A stretch of DNA of 64,000 nucleotides from Streptomyces sp. NBC_01224. Lineage in GTDB: Bacteria; Actinomycetota; Actinomycetes; Streptomycetales; Streptomycetaceae. Below are positions 33,636 to 44,300 of the stretch, piece by piece. Every line of letters begins with the position of its first letter. The stretch's first letter is position 1. The stretch covers positions 682,001-746,000 of the forward strand of contig NZ_CP108529.1 in assembly GCF_036002945.1 (NCBI RefSeq). Reading direction: 5' to 3'. The notes below the pieces were generated by a model. That model had not been told where the DNA came from. It saw only the letters and a list, made by a program, of their open reading frames with translations, and did not search any database. The translations under genes and the position numbers were made by a program.

Positions 33636-35219
33636 TTGTCCGTCCTCGCTGGTCCCGACCTCGCCGCCGCGCCCCCGCCGGTCCTCTCCGCCGAAGGGAT
33701 CGCCGCCCGTGCCCGGCGGATCCGGGAACACGTGCACATCGTCACCGACCCGACCGGCCGTGAGCTGGGCCTTGCCACCGGCCCCCGGCCCAGCGGCCCG
33801 GTGCTCGGTACGCTGCCCCCGCTGTATCCCGAGTGGCTCGGCGGGCGCACCTTCTGCGAGGCGCACGGCGTCCGTTTCCCCTACGTGGCGGGCGAGATGG
33901 CGAACGGCATCGCCACCACCCGGATGGTGACCGCGATGGCCCGGGCGGAGATGCTCGGGTTCTTCGGCGCGGGTGGCCTCGGATACGCCGACGTCGAGCG
34001 GGCCGTGCGCACGTTGGCCGACGAGCTGCCGGACAGTCCGAACTGGGGCGTGAACCTCATCCATTCACCGGCCGAGCCCGCGCTGGAGTTCCGCGTCGCC
34101 AAGCTGTTGCTGCGACACGGCGTACCCCGGATCTCGGCCTCGGCGTTCATGGAACTGACCCCTGCCGTCGTGCTGTGCTCGGCCCTGGGACTGCGCCGGG
34201 GTGCCGACGGCCGGATCACCCGGCGTTCCCGGATGCTCGCCAAGGTCTCCCGCCCCGAGGTGGCCCGGCAGTTCCTTTCGCCCGCACCGTCCGAGCTGCT
34301 GCGCCGGCTCGTCGCCCAGGGAGAACTGACCTCCGAGGAAGCCGACCTGGCCGCACGGGTGCCGGTGGCCGAGGACATCACCGTGGAGGCCGACAGCGGC
34401 GGGCACACCGACAACCGCCCACTGGCGGCACTGCTGCCGCGAATCGTCCTCCTGCGCGACGAACTCACCCGCCGGTTCGGCTACCACCAACCGGTAAGGA
34501 TCGGCGCGGCCGGCGGGCTGGGCACGCCGAGCGCGGTGGCCGCCGCGTTCGCGCTCGGCGCCTCCTACGTGGTCATCGGATCGGTGAACCAGACCGCCAC
34601 GGAGGCGGGTCTGTCCGACGAGGCCAAGACGATGCTCTCCGAGGCCGACATCGCGGACGTGACCATGGCACCGGCGGCCGACATGTTCGAGTTGGGCGTC
34701 AAGCTGCAAGTACTCGCCCGCGGGACCATGTTCGCCCAGCGAGCCGCCCGGCTCCACGCGGCGTACCAGGAGCACGGCTCGCTGGAGGAACTCCCGCAGC
34801 CGTTGCGCGCCACCATCGAACGCGACGTGCTGCGCGCCCCGATCGACGAGGTCTGGCAGCGCACACGCGAGTTCTGGCACCAGCGCGACCCGTCGGAGGT
34901 CATTCGCGCGGAGGCCGACCCCAAGCACCGTATGGCGTTGGTCTTCCGCTGGTACCTCGGGAACTCCAGCCGATGGGCGATCACCGGGGAACCGGCACGG
35001 CGTACCGACTACCAGATCTGGTGCGGGCCCGCGATGGGCGCGTTCAACCGGTGGGCCGCGGGCACCTTCCTGGCCGAACCGGCGAACCGGTCCGTGGTGC
35101 AGATCGCGCTCAACCTCCTCGAAGGCGCGGCCGTGCTCACCCGCGCTCACCAACTGCGCACCTACGGCGTCCCGCTGCCGGCTTCGGCGTTCGCCTACAC
35201 ACCGTGCAGGCTCGCATGA
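33636..35219 (+). CDS. pfaD: PfaD-type trans-acting enoyl reductase (PUFA-synthase ER)
   Basis: TTG 33636, with GGAG 9 bases before, gives 527 residues. It has the FMN-dependent 2-nitropropane-dioxygenase-like barrel of PfaD proteins: PYVAGEMANGIATTRMVTAMARAEMLGFFGAGGL, then VEADSGGHTDNRPL, and the phosphate-binding region VRIGAAGGLGTPSAVAAAFALGASYVVIGSVNQTATEAGLS. The C-terminal PfaD extension is also present (YLGNSSRWAITGEPARRTDYQIWCGPAMGAFNRW). It reduces enoyl-ACP intermediates chosen by the partner synthases. The stop overlaps the next ATG (ATGA), so it is translated together with the PfaA-type synthase. The gene order ER first, then two megasynthases, matches the myxobacterial arrangement. 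Confidence 0.92.
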   Translation: MSVLAGPDLAAAPPPVLSAEGIAARARRIREHVHIVTDPTGRELGLATGPRPSGPVLGTLPPLYPEWLGGRTFCEAHGVRFPYVAGEMANGIATTRMVTAMARAEMLGFFGAGGLGYADVERAVRTLADELPDSPNWGVNLIHSPAEPALEFRVAKLLLRHGVPRISASAFMELTPAVVLCSALGLRRGADGRITRRSRMLAKVSRPEVARQFLSPAPSELLRRLVAQGELTSEEADLAARVPVAEDITVEADSGGHTDNRPLAALLPRIVLLRDELTRRFGYHQPVRIGAAGGLGTPSAVAAAFALGASYVVIGSVNQTATEAGLSDEAKTMLSEADIADVTMAPAADMFELGVKLQVLARGTMFAQRAARLHAAYQEHGSLEELPQPLRATIERDVLRAPIDEVWQRTREFWHQRDPSEVIRAEADPKHRMALVFRWYLGNSSRWAITGEPARRTDYQIWCGPAMGAFNRWAAGTFLAEPANRSVVQIALNLLEGAAVLTRAHQLRTYGVPLPASAFAYTPCRLA

Positions 35220-38200
35220 CGGGCCCCGGTGCCCCGGAGACATCAGCAGCATTCGTTCGACACCAGGGAGAGCCAGTGTTCGCCACCCACCGCCAGGTAC
35301 CCGTCGCCGTGGTCGGCATCGGCGCGCTGGTTCCCGGCGCGACGGACGCGGCAGGCTATTGGCGGATCGTGGTCGGCGGTCAGGACCTGATCACCGAAGT
35401 CCCCGCCTCACGCTGGCTCGTGGAGGACCACTACGATCCCGATCCGGCCGCCCCCGACAAGACCTACGCCCGCAGGGGCGCGTTCCTGCCGGAGGTGGAC
35501 TTCGATCCGCTGGCCTACGGCGTGCCACCCGCCAACCTGCCGGCGACGGACACCGCCCAGTTGCTCGCCCTGATGGTCGCCGACCAGGTGCTCGCCGACG
35601 CCGGCGGTCTGGCGCGCATGGACCGGGACCGGGTCGGCGTCGTCCTCGGCGCGGCCGCCCTGCAGTTGCTTCCGCACATGTACGGGCGCGCCCACCGCCC
35701 GCTATGGCTCAAGGCGTTGCGGGAGAGCGGCCTTGCGGAGGCCGAAGCGCAGGCCGCGTGCGACCGCATCACGGAGCACTTCACACCCTGGCAGGAATCG
35801 ACCTTCCCCGGACTGCTCGGCAATGTCGTCGCGGGCCGGATCGCCAACCGGTTCGACCTGCACGGCACCAACCACACCACCGACGCGGCCTGCGCCAGCT
35901 CCTTGGCGGCACTGTCCACGGCGGTCGGTGAGCTGGCGCTCGGCCGGTCCGACCTGGTGATCAGCGGCGGCGTCGACACCGGGAACGACATCGGCATGTT
36001 CCTGTGCTTCTCCAAGACACCCGCGCTGTCCCCCACCGGTGACTGCCGGCCGTTCTCCGAAGCGGCGGACGGCACGATGCTCGGCGAGGCCGTCGTCATG
36101 TACGCCCTCAAGCGGCTGTCCGACGCGGAACGGGACGGCGACCGGATCCATGCGGTGATCCGCGGAATCGGCACCTCGTCCGACGGCAGGAGCACCGCGA
36201 TCTACGCGCCCCTGCCCGACGGACAGGCGCGGGCCCTGCGGCGCGCCTACGAGGAGGCAGGCTACGGCCCGGACACCGTCGAGCTGGTCGAGGCGCACGG
36301 CACCGGAACCAAGGCCGGAGACGCTGCCGAACTGACCTCGCTGCGCACTGTGTTCGGGGCATCGAGGCGCACGGACCAGCAGTGGTGCGCGATCGGCTCG
36401 GTCAAGTCGCAGATCGGCCACACCAAATGCGCGGCGGGCGCGGCAGGGCTGCTCAAGGCGGTCATGTCCCTGCACCACAAGGTGCTGCCTCCGACCATCA
36501 AGGTCGACCGGCCCAGCCCTGCGACCACTGCCTCGGACAGCCCGTTCTACGTCAACACCCAGGCGCGCCCGTGGGTGCGCTCACCCGACCACCCCCGCCG
36601 GGCGTCGGTGTCGAGCTTCGGCTTCGGGGGCAGCAATTTCCATGTCACGCTGGAGGAGTACGTGCCGTCGGATGCATCGGGCGGTACGGCGTGGCGCCAC
36701 CGCTCCGCTCCGACCGAACTCGTCCTGTTCAGCGCCTCTTCGCCGTCCGCTCTGCAGGCATCGGCTTTCGACGGCGACCGTTCGCTGGCCGCGATCGCAC
36801 GGGAGAGCCACAGCACGTTCTCGCCCACCGACCCGGTGCGGCTGGCCGTCGTCGCCACCGACACCGAGGACCTGGCCGAGAAGTTCGCCGCTGCGACCGC
36901 GCTGATCCGGCAGCGGCCGGACACCGCGTTCTCCACGCCGACCGGTATCCAGTACGCCACCGGGACCCCCGCGCCCGGCCGGATCGGTTTCCTCTTCCCC
37001 GGACAGGGCGCCCAGTACGTGGGCATGGGCGCCGATCTGGCCATGCTTTCACCGGATGCCCAGGCGGTCTGGGACCGGCTGGGCAGTGCCGGGTTTGACG
37101 GCTGCCCCCTGCACCGGGTGGTGTTCCCCCCGCCGGCCTTCACCGACGAGGAACGTGCGGCCCGGCGTTCGCGGCTGGCCGCCACCGAGTGGGCGCAGCC
37201 CGCGCTGGCGGTGCACAGTCTCGCCCTGCTCGAAGTGGCGCGTGGGCTCGGTCTGCGGCCGGACTGCGCGGCGGGCCACAGCTTCGGCGAACTGGTGGCC
37301 CTGCACTGCGCCGGCGTCCTGGACGCCGAGTCCCTGGTCGCTCTGGCCCGCAAGCGCGGCACATTGATGCGGGACGCGGCCGTCGCTCCGGGCGCGATGC
37401 TCGCCGTCGGTGCGGACCGCGAGCGGGTGGCGGCGGTCCTTGCCGGCATCGGGCTCGACGACGTCTGGCCGGCGAACCACAACGCCCCCCGGCAGGTGGT
37501 GCTCTCCGGCACGACCGAGGCGATCGCGGTCGTGGAGAAGGCCTTCGCAGCCGAGGACGTCGACACCCGGCGGTTGAACACATCGACCGCCTTCCACAGC
37601 CCGCTGGTCGCCCCGGCGGGTGAACGGCTCTCCGCCTTCCTGAGCGGGATCCCGCTCACGGAGCCCCGGATCGAGGTCTACGGCAACGCGGACGCGGCAC
37701 CGTACCCCGCACCGCCCGACGAGGTGCGCCGCAGGCTCGCCCGCCAACTTGCCTCACCGGTGCTCTTCCACGACCAGATCGAGGCGATGTACGCCGCGGG
37801 GGTCCGGACCTTCGTCGAGGTCGGCGCGGGCACCACGCTGACCGGTCTGGTCGGGCAGATCCTCGGCGACCGCGAGCACGCGGCAATCCCCCTGGACCGG
37901 CCGGGCCGGTCCGGAGTCAGCAGCCTGCACACCGCGCTCGGCCGACTCGCCGTACGCGGCATCCCACTCGATTACGACCACCTCTGGGCGCCTTACGGGC
38001 CGCCCGGAGCACCAGCGAAGGAGCGCAAGCCCCGAATGACCGTGAAGATCAGCGGAGCCAACTACGGTCAGCCCTACCCGCCCGCCGGTGGGGCCGCCGT
38101 ACTGCCCGCGCCGAGTGAGCCGGCCCGGCCCGACTCGCCCAACCCGCCCGGGCAGCAGGCGGAATCCGTACCCGTACCGGAGGCCCCGGTAGCCCCGACG

Positions 38201-41200
38201 CCCGCAGACGAGCCGGTGTCCGCGTACGAACCGGTGCTCGCGTCTGCACCCCTGTCCGTGCCCGCGTCCTCTGCGGGCTCCGACTGGTACGCCATGGTCG
38301 AGAGTGTCCAGCGGCAGACGGCGGAAGCCCACGCGGCCTGTCAGCGCATGCTGATCGACAGTCATATGACGTTCCTGAGGATGACCGAGACGACCCTTTG
38401 CGCGATGCTGGGAGCGCAGGGCGTCAACGGCGTGCTCGATGACACAGCTTCCTCGTCACCACCGCTGCTCCCCCAGCGGTCACCGTCACTGCTCCCGGAG
38501 CAGTCGTCGGCCGCGCGGACACAGGCCGTGCCGCAGCCCCCGGCGCCCGTGCTGTTCGAGGCCCCCACGCCTGCGGTGCTCGCCGGGCCGCCCGCCCGAC
38601 TGCCTTCCCCCGGACCGTCGACCGCCGAGGACCGGGCCCCGGACACCCATCCGGACATCACGCCGGCGGTGGCCCTGTCGGCGCAGGCACTCGAAGAACT
38701 GCTGCTCTCGGTGGTGGCCCGGCTCACCGGCTATCCGACGGACATGCTCAACGTGGACATGGATCTGGAAGCGGATCTGGGAGTCGACTCGATCAAGCGC
38801 GTCGAGATCCTGTCCGCCGTACGTCAGCGGACGGGCGACGCGCCGGCGGAGAGCATCGCCCAGCTCGGCAGACTCCGCACCCTGCGCGAAATCGTCGACG
38901 CACTCACCGCGGGCACCGGCCCGGTGTCTCCCGGGGCTGCAGCACCGGACTCCCTGGCCGCGGCTGCCGCCCCGGGCACCACGGAGGTTGCCGCAGTCCC
39001 GGAGATCCCGGCCATGCGCACCGAGCCGCCGCAGCGCGCGGCATTGACCAGGCTGGTCCCGCGTACGGCGGAATCACCCGCGTCCGGCCTGGCCGTGGCT
39101 GCCCTCGGGGACGGGCCGCTCGTGGTGACCGGAGGGGACAGTGACGGCATCGACGACGCCGGAATCGCCGGTCTCGTGGCGCGGAAGCTGACCGCACACG
39201 GCATCGACGCCACCGCTGTGACGGACGTGCCGGAGAACGCGCACGGTGTTGTCCACCTCGGCGGGCTGACCGGGACCGGCTCGCCGGACGAGGCACGGGA
39301 AGTCCACCGTTCGGCGTTCCACGCGGCTCGTTCGGTCGCGGCGCGGATGGCCTCACGGGGCGGGCTGTTCGTGACCGTGCAGGACACCGGTGGTGACTTC
39401 GGGCTCGACGGCCGCCGGCCCGATCGCGCGTGGCTCGGCGGGATCGCCGGTCTGGCCAGGACCGCGGCGAAGGAGTGGCCGGGAGCTTCGGTCAAGGCGA
39501 TCGACTGCGAGGCCGGCGGGCGCGACCTCGACACGGTCGCCGAGGCGATCGTGCGTGAACTCCTCGAAGGCGGCCCCGAGACGGAGGTCGGCCTTCGCGC
39601 GGACGGTACCCGCACCATCCCACGGGCGGTCCCCGCACCTCTGACACCCGGCGGCGCGACGAGGATCACTTCGGAGTCGGTGATCGTGGCCACCGGAGGG
39701 GCACGCGGGGTGACCGCCGCCGCGCTGCTGGACCTGGCCAGGACACACCGGCCCCGGATCGTGCTGCTCGGCCGGACCGAACCGGCCACCGAGACGCCCG
39801 GGCTGGAGTCGGCCGCCGACGAACCCGCGCTCACCCGTCTGCTCGCCGCGCGCTCCGCCGGGGACGCGGATGGATCCTCCCCGGCCGAGATCGCCGTCCG
39901 GGCCCGGGAGATCCTGGCGGCTCGCGAGGTACGGGCGACGCTGGCGGCGCTGACGGCGGCGGGCTCCGCCGCCCGCTACGTCCCGGTCGACACAAGGGAT
40001 GGCGAGTCGCTCGCCGCCGCGCTGCGCGACGTACGCGAATCGTGGGGTCCGATCACCGGCATCGTGCACGGCGCCGGGGTACTGGCCGACAAGCGGATCG
40101 CCGACAAGACCGACGAGCAGTTCGACCGGGTGATGTCCACCAAGGTGGACGGCCTGCGCGCGCTGCTGGCCGCGACGGCGGACGATCCACTCGACGTGAT
40201 CTGCCTGTTCTCCTCGGTGGCCGCCGTGTTCGGCAACGAGGGACAGAGCGACTACGCCATGGCCAATGAGGTGCTCAATCACGTGGCGTCCGCCGAGCGG
40301 TCCCGCCGCCCCGACTGCCTGGTGCGTTCCGTGGCCTGGGGCCCGTGGCACGGCGGAATGGTCACCCCCGCCCTGGCCGGGCACTTCGGCCGCGCCGGCG
40401 TCGCGCTCATCCCCCTGGAGCAGGGCGCCGCCGCCTTCTCGGCCGAGTTGGACGGTACGGTCGGCGAACCGCGCGTCGTCATCGCGGCCGGCGACGATCC
40501 GGCAGCCATGACGCCTGTCGGCGATCCTCGCCCGGCGCAGGTGCTGATCCGGGAGAGCAGCCATCCGCAGCTGTCCGACCACCAGATCGCCGGAGTTCCC
40601 GTACTGCCCGTGGCGATGGTCCTGAACTGGTTCACCGGCGCGGCCGCCGCCTGGCGGCCTGCCACCGACCGGATCGTCCTGCGCGACGTCCGGGTGTACA
40701 AGAAGCTCGTCCTGCCGCGACTCGCCGGCGACGGCCACCGGATCACCGTGCACGGCCGCCGCGGCACGGTCGGTGCGCCCTCGGACCTGGAGGTGGAACT
40801 GCGCGGCAAGGACGGCGTTGCGCACTTCCGGGCCGTGCTGGAGTTCGAGGCCGTGGAACCCGATCCGGCCGTGTGGATCACCCCGGACGGGCTGGAGCCG
40901 CCGACCCGCCCTGAGGTCTACGACGGACGGACCCTGTTCCACGGCCCCCGGTTCCAGTCCATCCGCACCCTGCACGGTGTCTCCGGCCGCGGAGCCGAGG
41001 CGACCGTTGTGGGCCTGCACGCGCTGGACTGGGCGGGTGACCACTGGCCGCTCGACCCGGCCGCCGTGGACGGCGCGCTCCAACTCGCCCTGATCTGGGC
41101 GGAGAACGTACTCGGTGAGGCGACGCTGCCCATGGCAGTCGCGGAGTGCAGGGTGCACCGGCGCGGCCCGGCACCCGAGACCATGCGGTGCGTGGTTCGG

Positions 41201-41311
41201 GCGCGGAAGACGCACGAGACGGGAGCACGGTGCGACGTCGCGCTGATCGACCCCGACGCGTCCGTGCGCATCGAACTGCTCGGCGTGGAACTCGTCCGCC
41301 GTCCCTCCTGA
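35216..41311 (+). CDS. pfaA: PfaA-like iterative polyketide/PUFA synthase, KS-MAT-ACP-KR-DH with a single ACP
   Basis: ATG 35216 (overlapping the pfaD stop) gives 2031 residues. KS (28-460) has Cys226 in DAACASS, His361 in EAHGTGT and His402 in IGHTKCA. MAT (about 588-880) has FPGQGAQYVGMG and Ser689 in GHSFGE. A helical linker lies at about 1023-1065. One ACP (about 1155-1235) carries Ser1192 in LGVDSIKRVE. KR (about 1485-1740) has ATGGARGVT and Tyr1680 in SDYAMANE. A PKS-type DH (about 1780-2025) has His1789 in SDHQIAGVPVLP and Asp1952 in DGALQ. All catalytic residues are intact. PUFA synthases usually carry several tandem ACPs; one is unusual and should lower throughput or change chain control. 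The C-terminal DH matches myxobacterial Pfa2. It needs phosphopantetheinylation by an enzyme outside the window. Confidence 0.92.
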   Translation: MTGPGAPETSAAFVRHQGEPVFATHRQVPVAVVGIGALVPGATDAAGYWRIVVGGQDLITEVPASRWLVEDHYDPDPAAPDKTYARRGAFLPEVDFDPLAYGVPPANLPATDTAQLLALMVADQVLADAGGLARMDRDRVGVVLGAAALQLLPHMYGRAHRPLWLKALRESGLAEAEAQAACDRITEHFTPWQESTFPGLLGNVVAGRIANRFDLHGTNHTTDAACASSLAALSTAVGELALGRSDLVISGGVDTGNDIGMFLCFSKTPALSPTGDCRPFSEAADGTMLGEAVVMYALKRLSDAERDGDRIHAVIRGIGTSSDGRSTAIYAPLPDGQARALRRAYEEAGYGPDTVELVEAHGTGTKAGDAAELTSLRTVFGASRRTDQQWCAIGSVKSQIGHTKCAAGAAGLLKAVMSLHHKVLPPTIKVDRPSPATTASDSPFYVNTQARPWVRSPDHPRRASVSSFGFGGSNFHVTLEEYVPSDASGGTAWRHRSAPTELVLFSASSPSALQASAFDGDRSLAAIARESHSTFSPTDPVRLAVVATDTEDLAEKFAAATALIRQRPDTAFSTPTGIQYATGTPAPGRIGFLFPGQGAQYVGMGADLAMLSPDAQAVWDRLGSAGFDGCPLHRVVFPPPAFTDEERAARRSRLAATEWAQPALAVHSLALLEVARGLGLRPDCAAGHSFGELVALHCAGVLDAESLVALARKRGTLMRDAAVAPGAMLAVGADRERVAAVLAGIGLDDVWPANHNAPRQVVLSGTTEAIAVVEKAFAAEDVDTRRLNTSTAFHSPLVAPAGERLSAFLSGIPLTEPRIEVYGNADAAPYPAPPDEVRRRLARQLASPVLFHDQIEAMYAAGVRTFVEVGAGTTLTGLVGQILGDREHAAIPLDRPGRSGVSSLHTALGRLAVRGIPLDYDHLWAPYGPPGAPAKERKPRMTVKISGANYGQPYPPAGGAAVLPAPSEPARPDSPNPPGQQAESVPVPEAPVAPTPADEPVSAYEPVLASAPLSVPASSAGSDWYAMVESVQRQTAEAHAACQRMLIDSHMTFLRMTETTLCAMLGAQGVNGVLDDTASSSPPLLPQRSPSLLPEQSSAARTQAVPQPPAPVLFEAPTPAVLAGPPARLPSPGPSTAEDRAPDTHPDITPAVALSAQALEELLLSVVARLTGYPTDMLNVDMDLEADLGVDSIKRVEILSAVRQRTGDAPAESIAQLGRLRTLREIVDALTAGTGPVSPGAAAPDSLAAAAAPGTTEVAAVPEIPAMRTEPPQRAALTRLVPRTAESPASGLAVAALGDGPLVVTGGDSDGIDDAGIAGLVARKLTAHGIDATAVTDVPENAHGVVHLGGLTGTGSPDEAREVHRSAFHAARSVAARMASRGGLFVTVQDTGGDFGLDGRRPDRAWLGGIAGLARTAAKEWPGASVKAIDCEAGGRDLDTVAEAIVRELLEGGPETEVGLRADGTRTIPRAVPAPLTPGGATRITSESVIVATGGARGVTAAALLDLARTHRPRIVLLGRTEPATETPGLESAADEPALTRLLAARSAGDADGSSPAEIAVRAREILAAREVRATLAALTAAGSAARYVPVDTRDGESLAAALRDVRESWGPITGIVHGAGVLADKRIADKTDEQFDRVMSTKVDGLRALLAATADDPLDVICLFSSVAAVFGNEGQSDYAMANEVLNHVASAERSRRPDCLVRSVAWGPWHGGMVTPALAGHFGRAGVALIPLEQGAAAFSAELDGTVGEPRVVIAAGDDPAAMTPVGDPRPAQVLIRESSHPQLSDHQIAGVPVLPVAMVLNWFTGAAAAWRPATDRIVLRDVRVYKKLVLPRLAGDGHRITVHGRRGTVGAPSDLEVELRGKDGVAHFRAVLEFEAVEPDPAVWITPDGLEPPTRPEVYDGRTLFHGPRFQSIRTLHGVSGRGAEATVVGLHALDWAGDHWPLDPAAVDGALQLALIWAENVLGEATLPMAVAECRVHRRGPAPETMRCVVRARKTHETGARCDVALIDPDASVRIELLGVELVRRPS

Positions 41312-41399
41312 GCCCTGCCGGCAACTGCCGTCGCCCCGGCGCACAGCCGTCCGTACCGCACGCGGCCGCACCGCGTCCGTGTCATGAAGTGAGACCTGT

Positions 41400-44300
41400 A
41401 TGGGATTCGAACCGATCGCCATCGTCGGCCGGGGCTGTGTGCTGCCCGACGCACTCGATCCGGACACGTTCTGGAACAACATCGCCGCGGGCCGGAACAG
41501 CCTGTCGGCCGTTCCGGACGGCCGATGGCGGTTGCCGCACCACTGGGCCATGGGCTCGGTGGACGAGCACCTGGACCGCACCTGGACCGATGTCGGCGGG
41601 TACGTACGGGGGTTCGAGTCCGCCTTCGACCCGAGCGGCTTCCGCATCGCCCCGGAGCGGATCCTGGCACTGGACCCGCTCTTCCAGTGGGTCATGTACG
41701 GTGCCCGGCAAGCACTCACGGAGGCCGGACGTGAGGGTCCGCTGCCGCGCGCGGGCCTGGTGCTGGGCAACCTGTCCTTTCCCACGGCCGCGGGATCGGC
41801 CTTCGCCGAACACGTATGGCTGTCCGCCCAGCCCCCCTCCCTGCGCGACGCCCTGCTGACGGGCGTACGCCGGAGGCGGCCCGACGCGCGCAACCGCTTC
41901 TCGTCCGGGCTCCCGGCCCATCTCGCGGCCCAGGCGCTCGGGCTCGGCGCGGGCGCCTGGGCGCTCGACGCCGCCTGTGCCTCGTCGCTGTACGCGATCA
42001 AGCTGGCGTGTGACCGCCTGCACGATGGCACGGCGGACCTGATGGTGGCCGGCGCGGTCAACCGGGTCGACAACCTCTATCTGCACGTGGGGTTCTGCGG
42101 TCTGTCCGCGGTGAGCCGGACCGGCCGCAGCCGCCCCTTCCACCAGGACGCCGACGGGCTGATGCACGGCGAAGGCGCCGGATTCGTCGCTCTGGTGCGA
42201 CTGTCGGAGGCGCTCACCGCCGACCTGCCCGTTCTCGGGGTGATCCGCGGTATCGGGCTGTCCAACGACGGGCGCGGCGGCGGGCTGCTCAGCCCGGCGG
42301 AGGAGGGCCAGGTACGTGCCATGCGCCTGGCCTACGCCACGGCGGACATCGCGCCGGAGACCGTCTCGCTCGTCGAGTGCCACGCGACGGGAACTCCGCT
42401 CGGGGATGCCGTGGAAGCGCGCAGCATGGCCCGGATCTATGCTGCCGGAGACGATGTGCCCATCGGTTCGGCGAAGTCCAACGTCGGGCACCTGCTGGCT
42501 TCGGCGGGCGTGGCCGGGCTGCTGAAGGTGCTTGGCGCCATGCGCACGGGAATCCGTCCGGCGACGCTCGGCGCGGAGCGTCCGATCACCGGACTGCGCG
42601 GCACACCGCTACGGGTGCTGACCGCACCGGAGCCATGGCCGGGGCCGCGCAGGGCAGCCGTCAGCGCCTTCGGTTTCGGTGGCACCAACGCCCATCTGAT
42701 CGTGGACTTCCCGGACGGCGACCCGGTCTTCGCCGTGCCCGCGTCGGCCCGCGCGGTACCGGACGCCCTGGTTCCGGACTCCGCGACGCTCACGTACTCC
42801 GGCTCCCTCGCCCCGGAATCCTCCGACCGCCCGACGCCCGGCGTCCCGGTGCCGGAATCGCAGGGGGGCCGCACGCCGGTGGCCATCGTCGCCCTCGGCG
42901 CCCGGGTCGGCGACGGAACCAGCGCCGAGGACTTCCGCCGCGCGGTGCTCGGCGGCGAACGGCGGGGTCCCGCCACGGAGATCGCCGTGGAACTGACGGA
43001 CCTGTCCTTCCCGCCGCTGGCGCTGGAGCAGACCTTGCCCCAGCAGCTCCTGGTGTTCGAGGCTGCCCGCGAGGCCGTACGGGCTGTCTCGCTGCCCCGC
43101 GAGCGGACCATGGTGGTCATCGGGATGGGCGTCGACCCCGGGGTGGCACGCTCCGGTGCCCGCTGGCGGCTTCCCCACTGGCTGGAGCACGCCGGACCGA
43201 CCGCTGTCGCAGAGTCGCCGGCCCACGCCCAGGACGCCTTCGCACCGCCCATGACCGCGGATCGGGTGGTCGGCAGCCTGCCCAACCTCATGGCGAACCG
43301 GATCAGCACCCAGCTCGATCTGGCGGGGCCGGGTTTCGCAGTGTCGGCGGAAGAGGCATCCGGCCTGGTGGCGCTGGACCTTGCGGCACGGGCCGTCCGG
43401 GCGGGCGAGGCGGACGCCGCGCTCGTCGGTGCCGCCGACCTGTCCTGCGAGCCGGTCCATCGGGCCGCCCTGCGTGAACTCGGCCATGAGGCCGATCCGG
43501 GTGACGCCGCCGTGGTCCTGGTCCTCAAGCCTCTGGACGCCGCCCGCAGGGACGGCGACACCGTGATCGCCTTGCTCGACGAGGAGTCCACCGGCGAACC
43601 CGACATGGTCATCGGTGACGGTTCCGACGCCGCGTTCGACCCTGCGTCGACCTTCGGCCGTGCCCACGCCGCCCAGGGGTTGGTCTCCGTCGCGGTCGCG
43701 GCGACCGCCCTTCAGCACCGCGCGGTGCCGCGCCCGGACGAGCCCGCGGACACCGGCGCGTCTCCGCGGACCGCGGCTGCCGTCGTGTCACCGCTGGAGG
43801 GGCCCCCCGCCCGGGCACGGCTGCGCGCGGGTGACGCCCGGCCCTGGCTGCGGGGGCCGGCTCCGCGTCTGCACCTCTTCTCCGGGGGCGACCGCCGAGA
43901 AGTGCTGGCCGCGCTGGAGTCCGGTGTGGAGTCCTCCGACGGCCCGGCCCGGCTGGCACTCGTGATTCAGGACGACGTCGAGCTGCCGGGCCGTAAGGAG
44001 GCCGCCCGACGCTGGCTGACGGAGGGCGGGATCCGACCGGCCGACGTGCTGTACCGGGACGAGCCGGTGAAGGGGCAGACCGCCTTCGTGTACACCAACG
44101 GCTCGGCCTCCTACCCGGGCATGGGCCACGCGCTGATGCTCGCGCTGCCCTCGCTCGGCGAGACCGTCAGGGCAGAGCATGGGCCCGTCGGCGCCCGGGT
44201 GCGGTCCCGATCGGCAGCGGGGGTGCTCGACCAGATCTGGGGCGCCGCCAAGCTCGCGACCGTCCACACCGTACTCACCCGGCAGCTGCTCGGTCTGCGG

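Noticed and set aside
33833..35215. Continuous ORF extending the PfaA-like synthase 461 codons upstream
   Set aside because: It runs in another frame across pfaD; composition is Arg/Gly/Pro-rich noise. The ATG at 35216 overlapping the pfaD stop begins the conserved KS region.
39353..42073. 906-codon minus-strand ORF across the synthase genes
   Set aside because: Antisense shadow of two megasynthase genes typical of GC-rich DNA; no recognisable domain.
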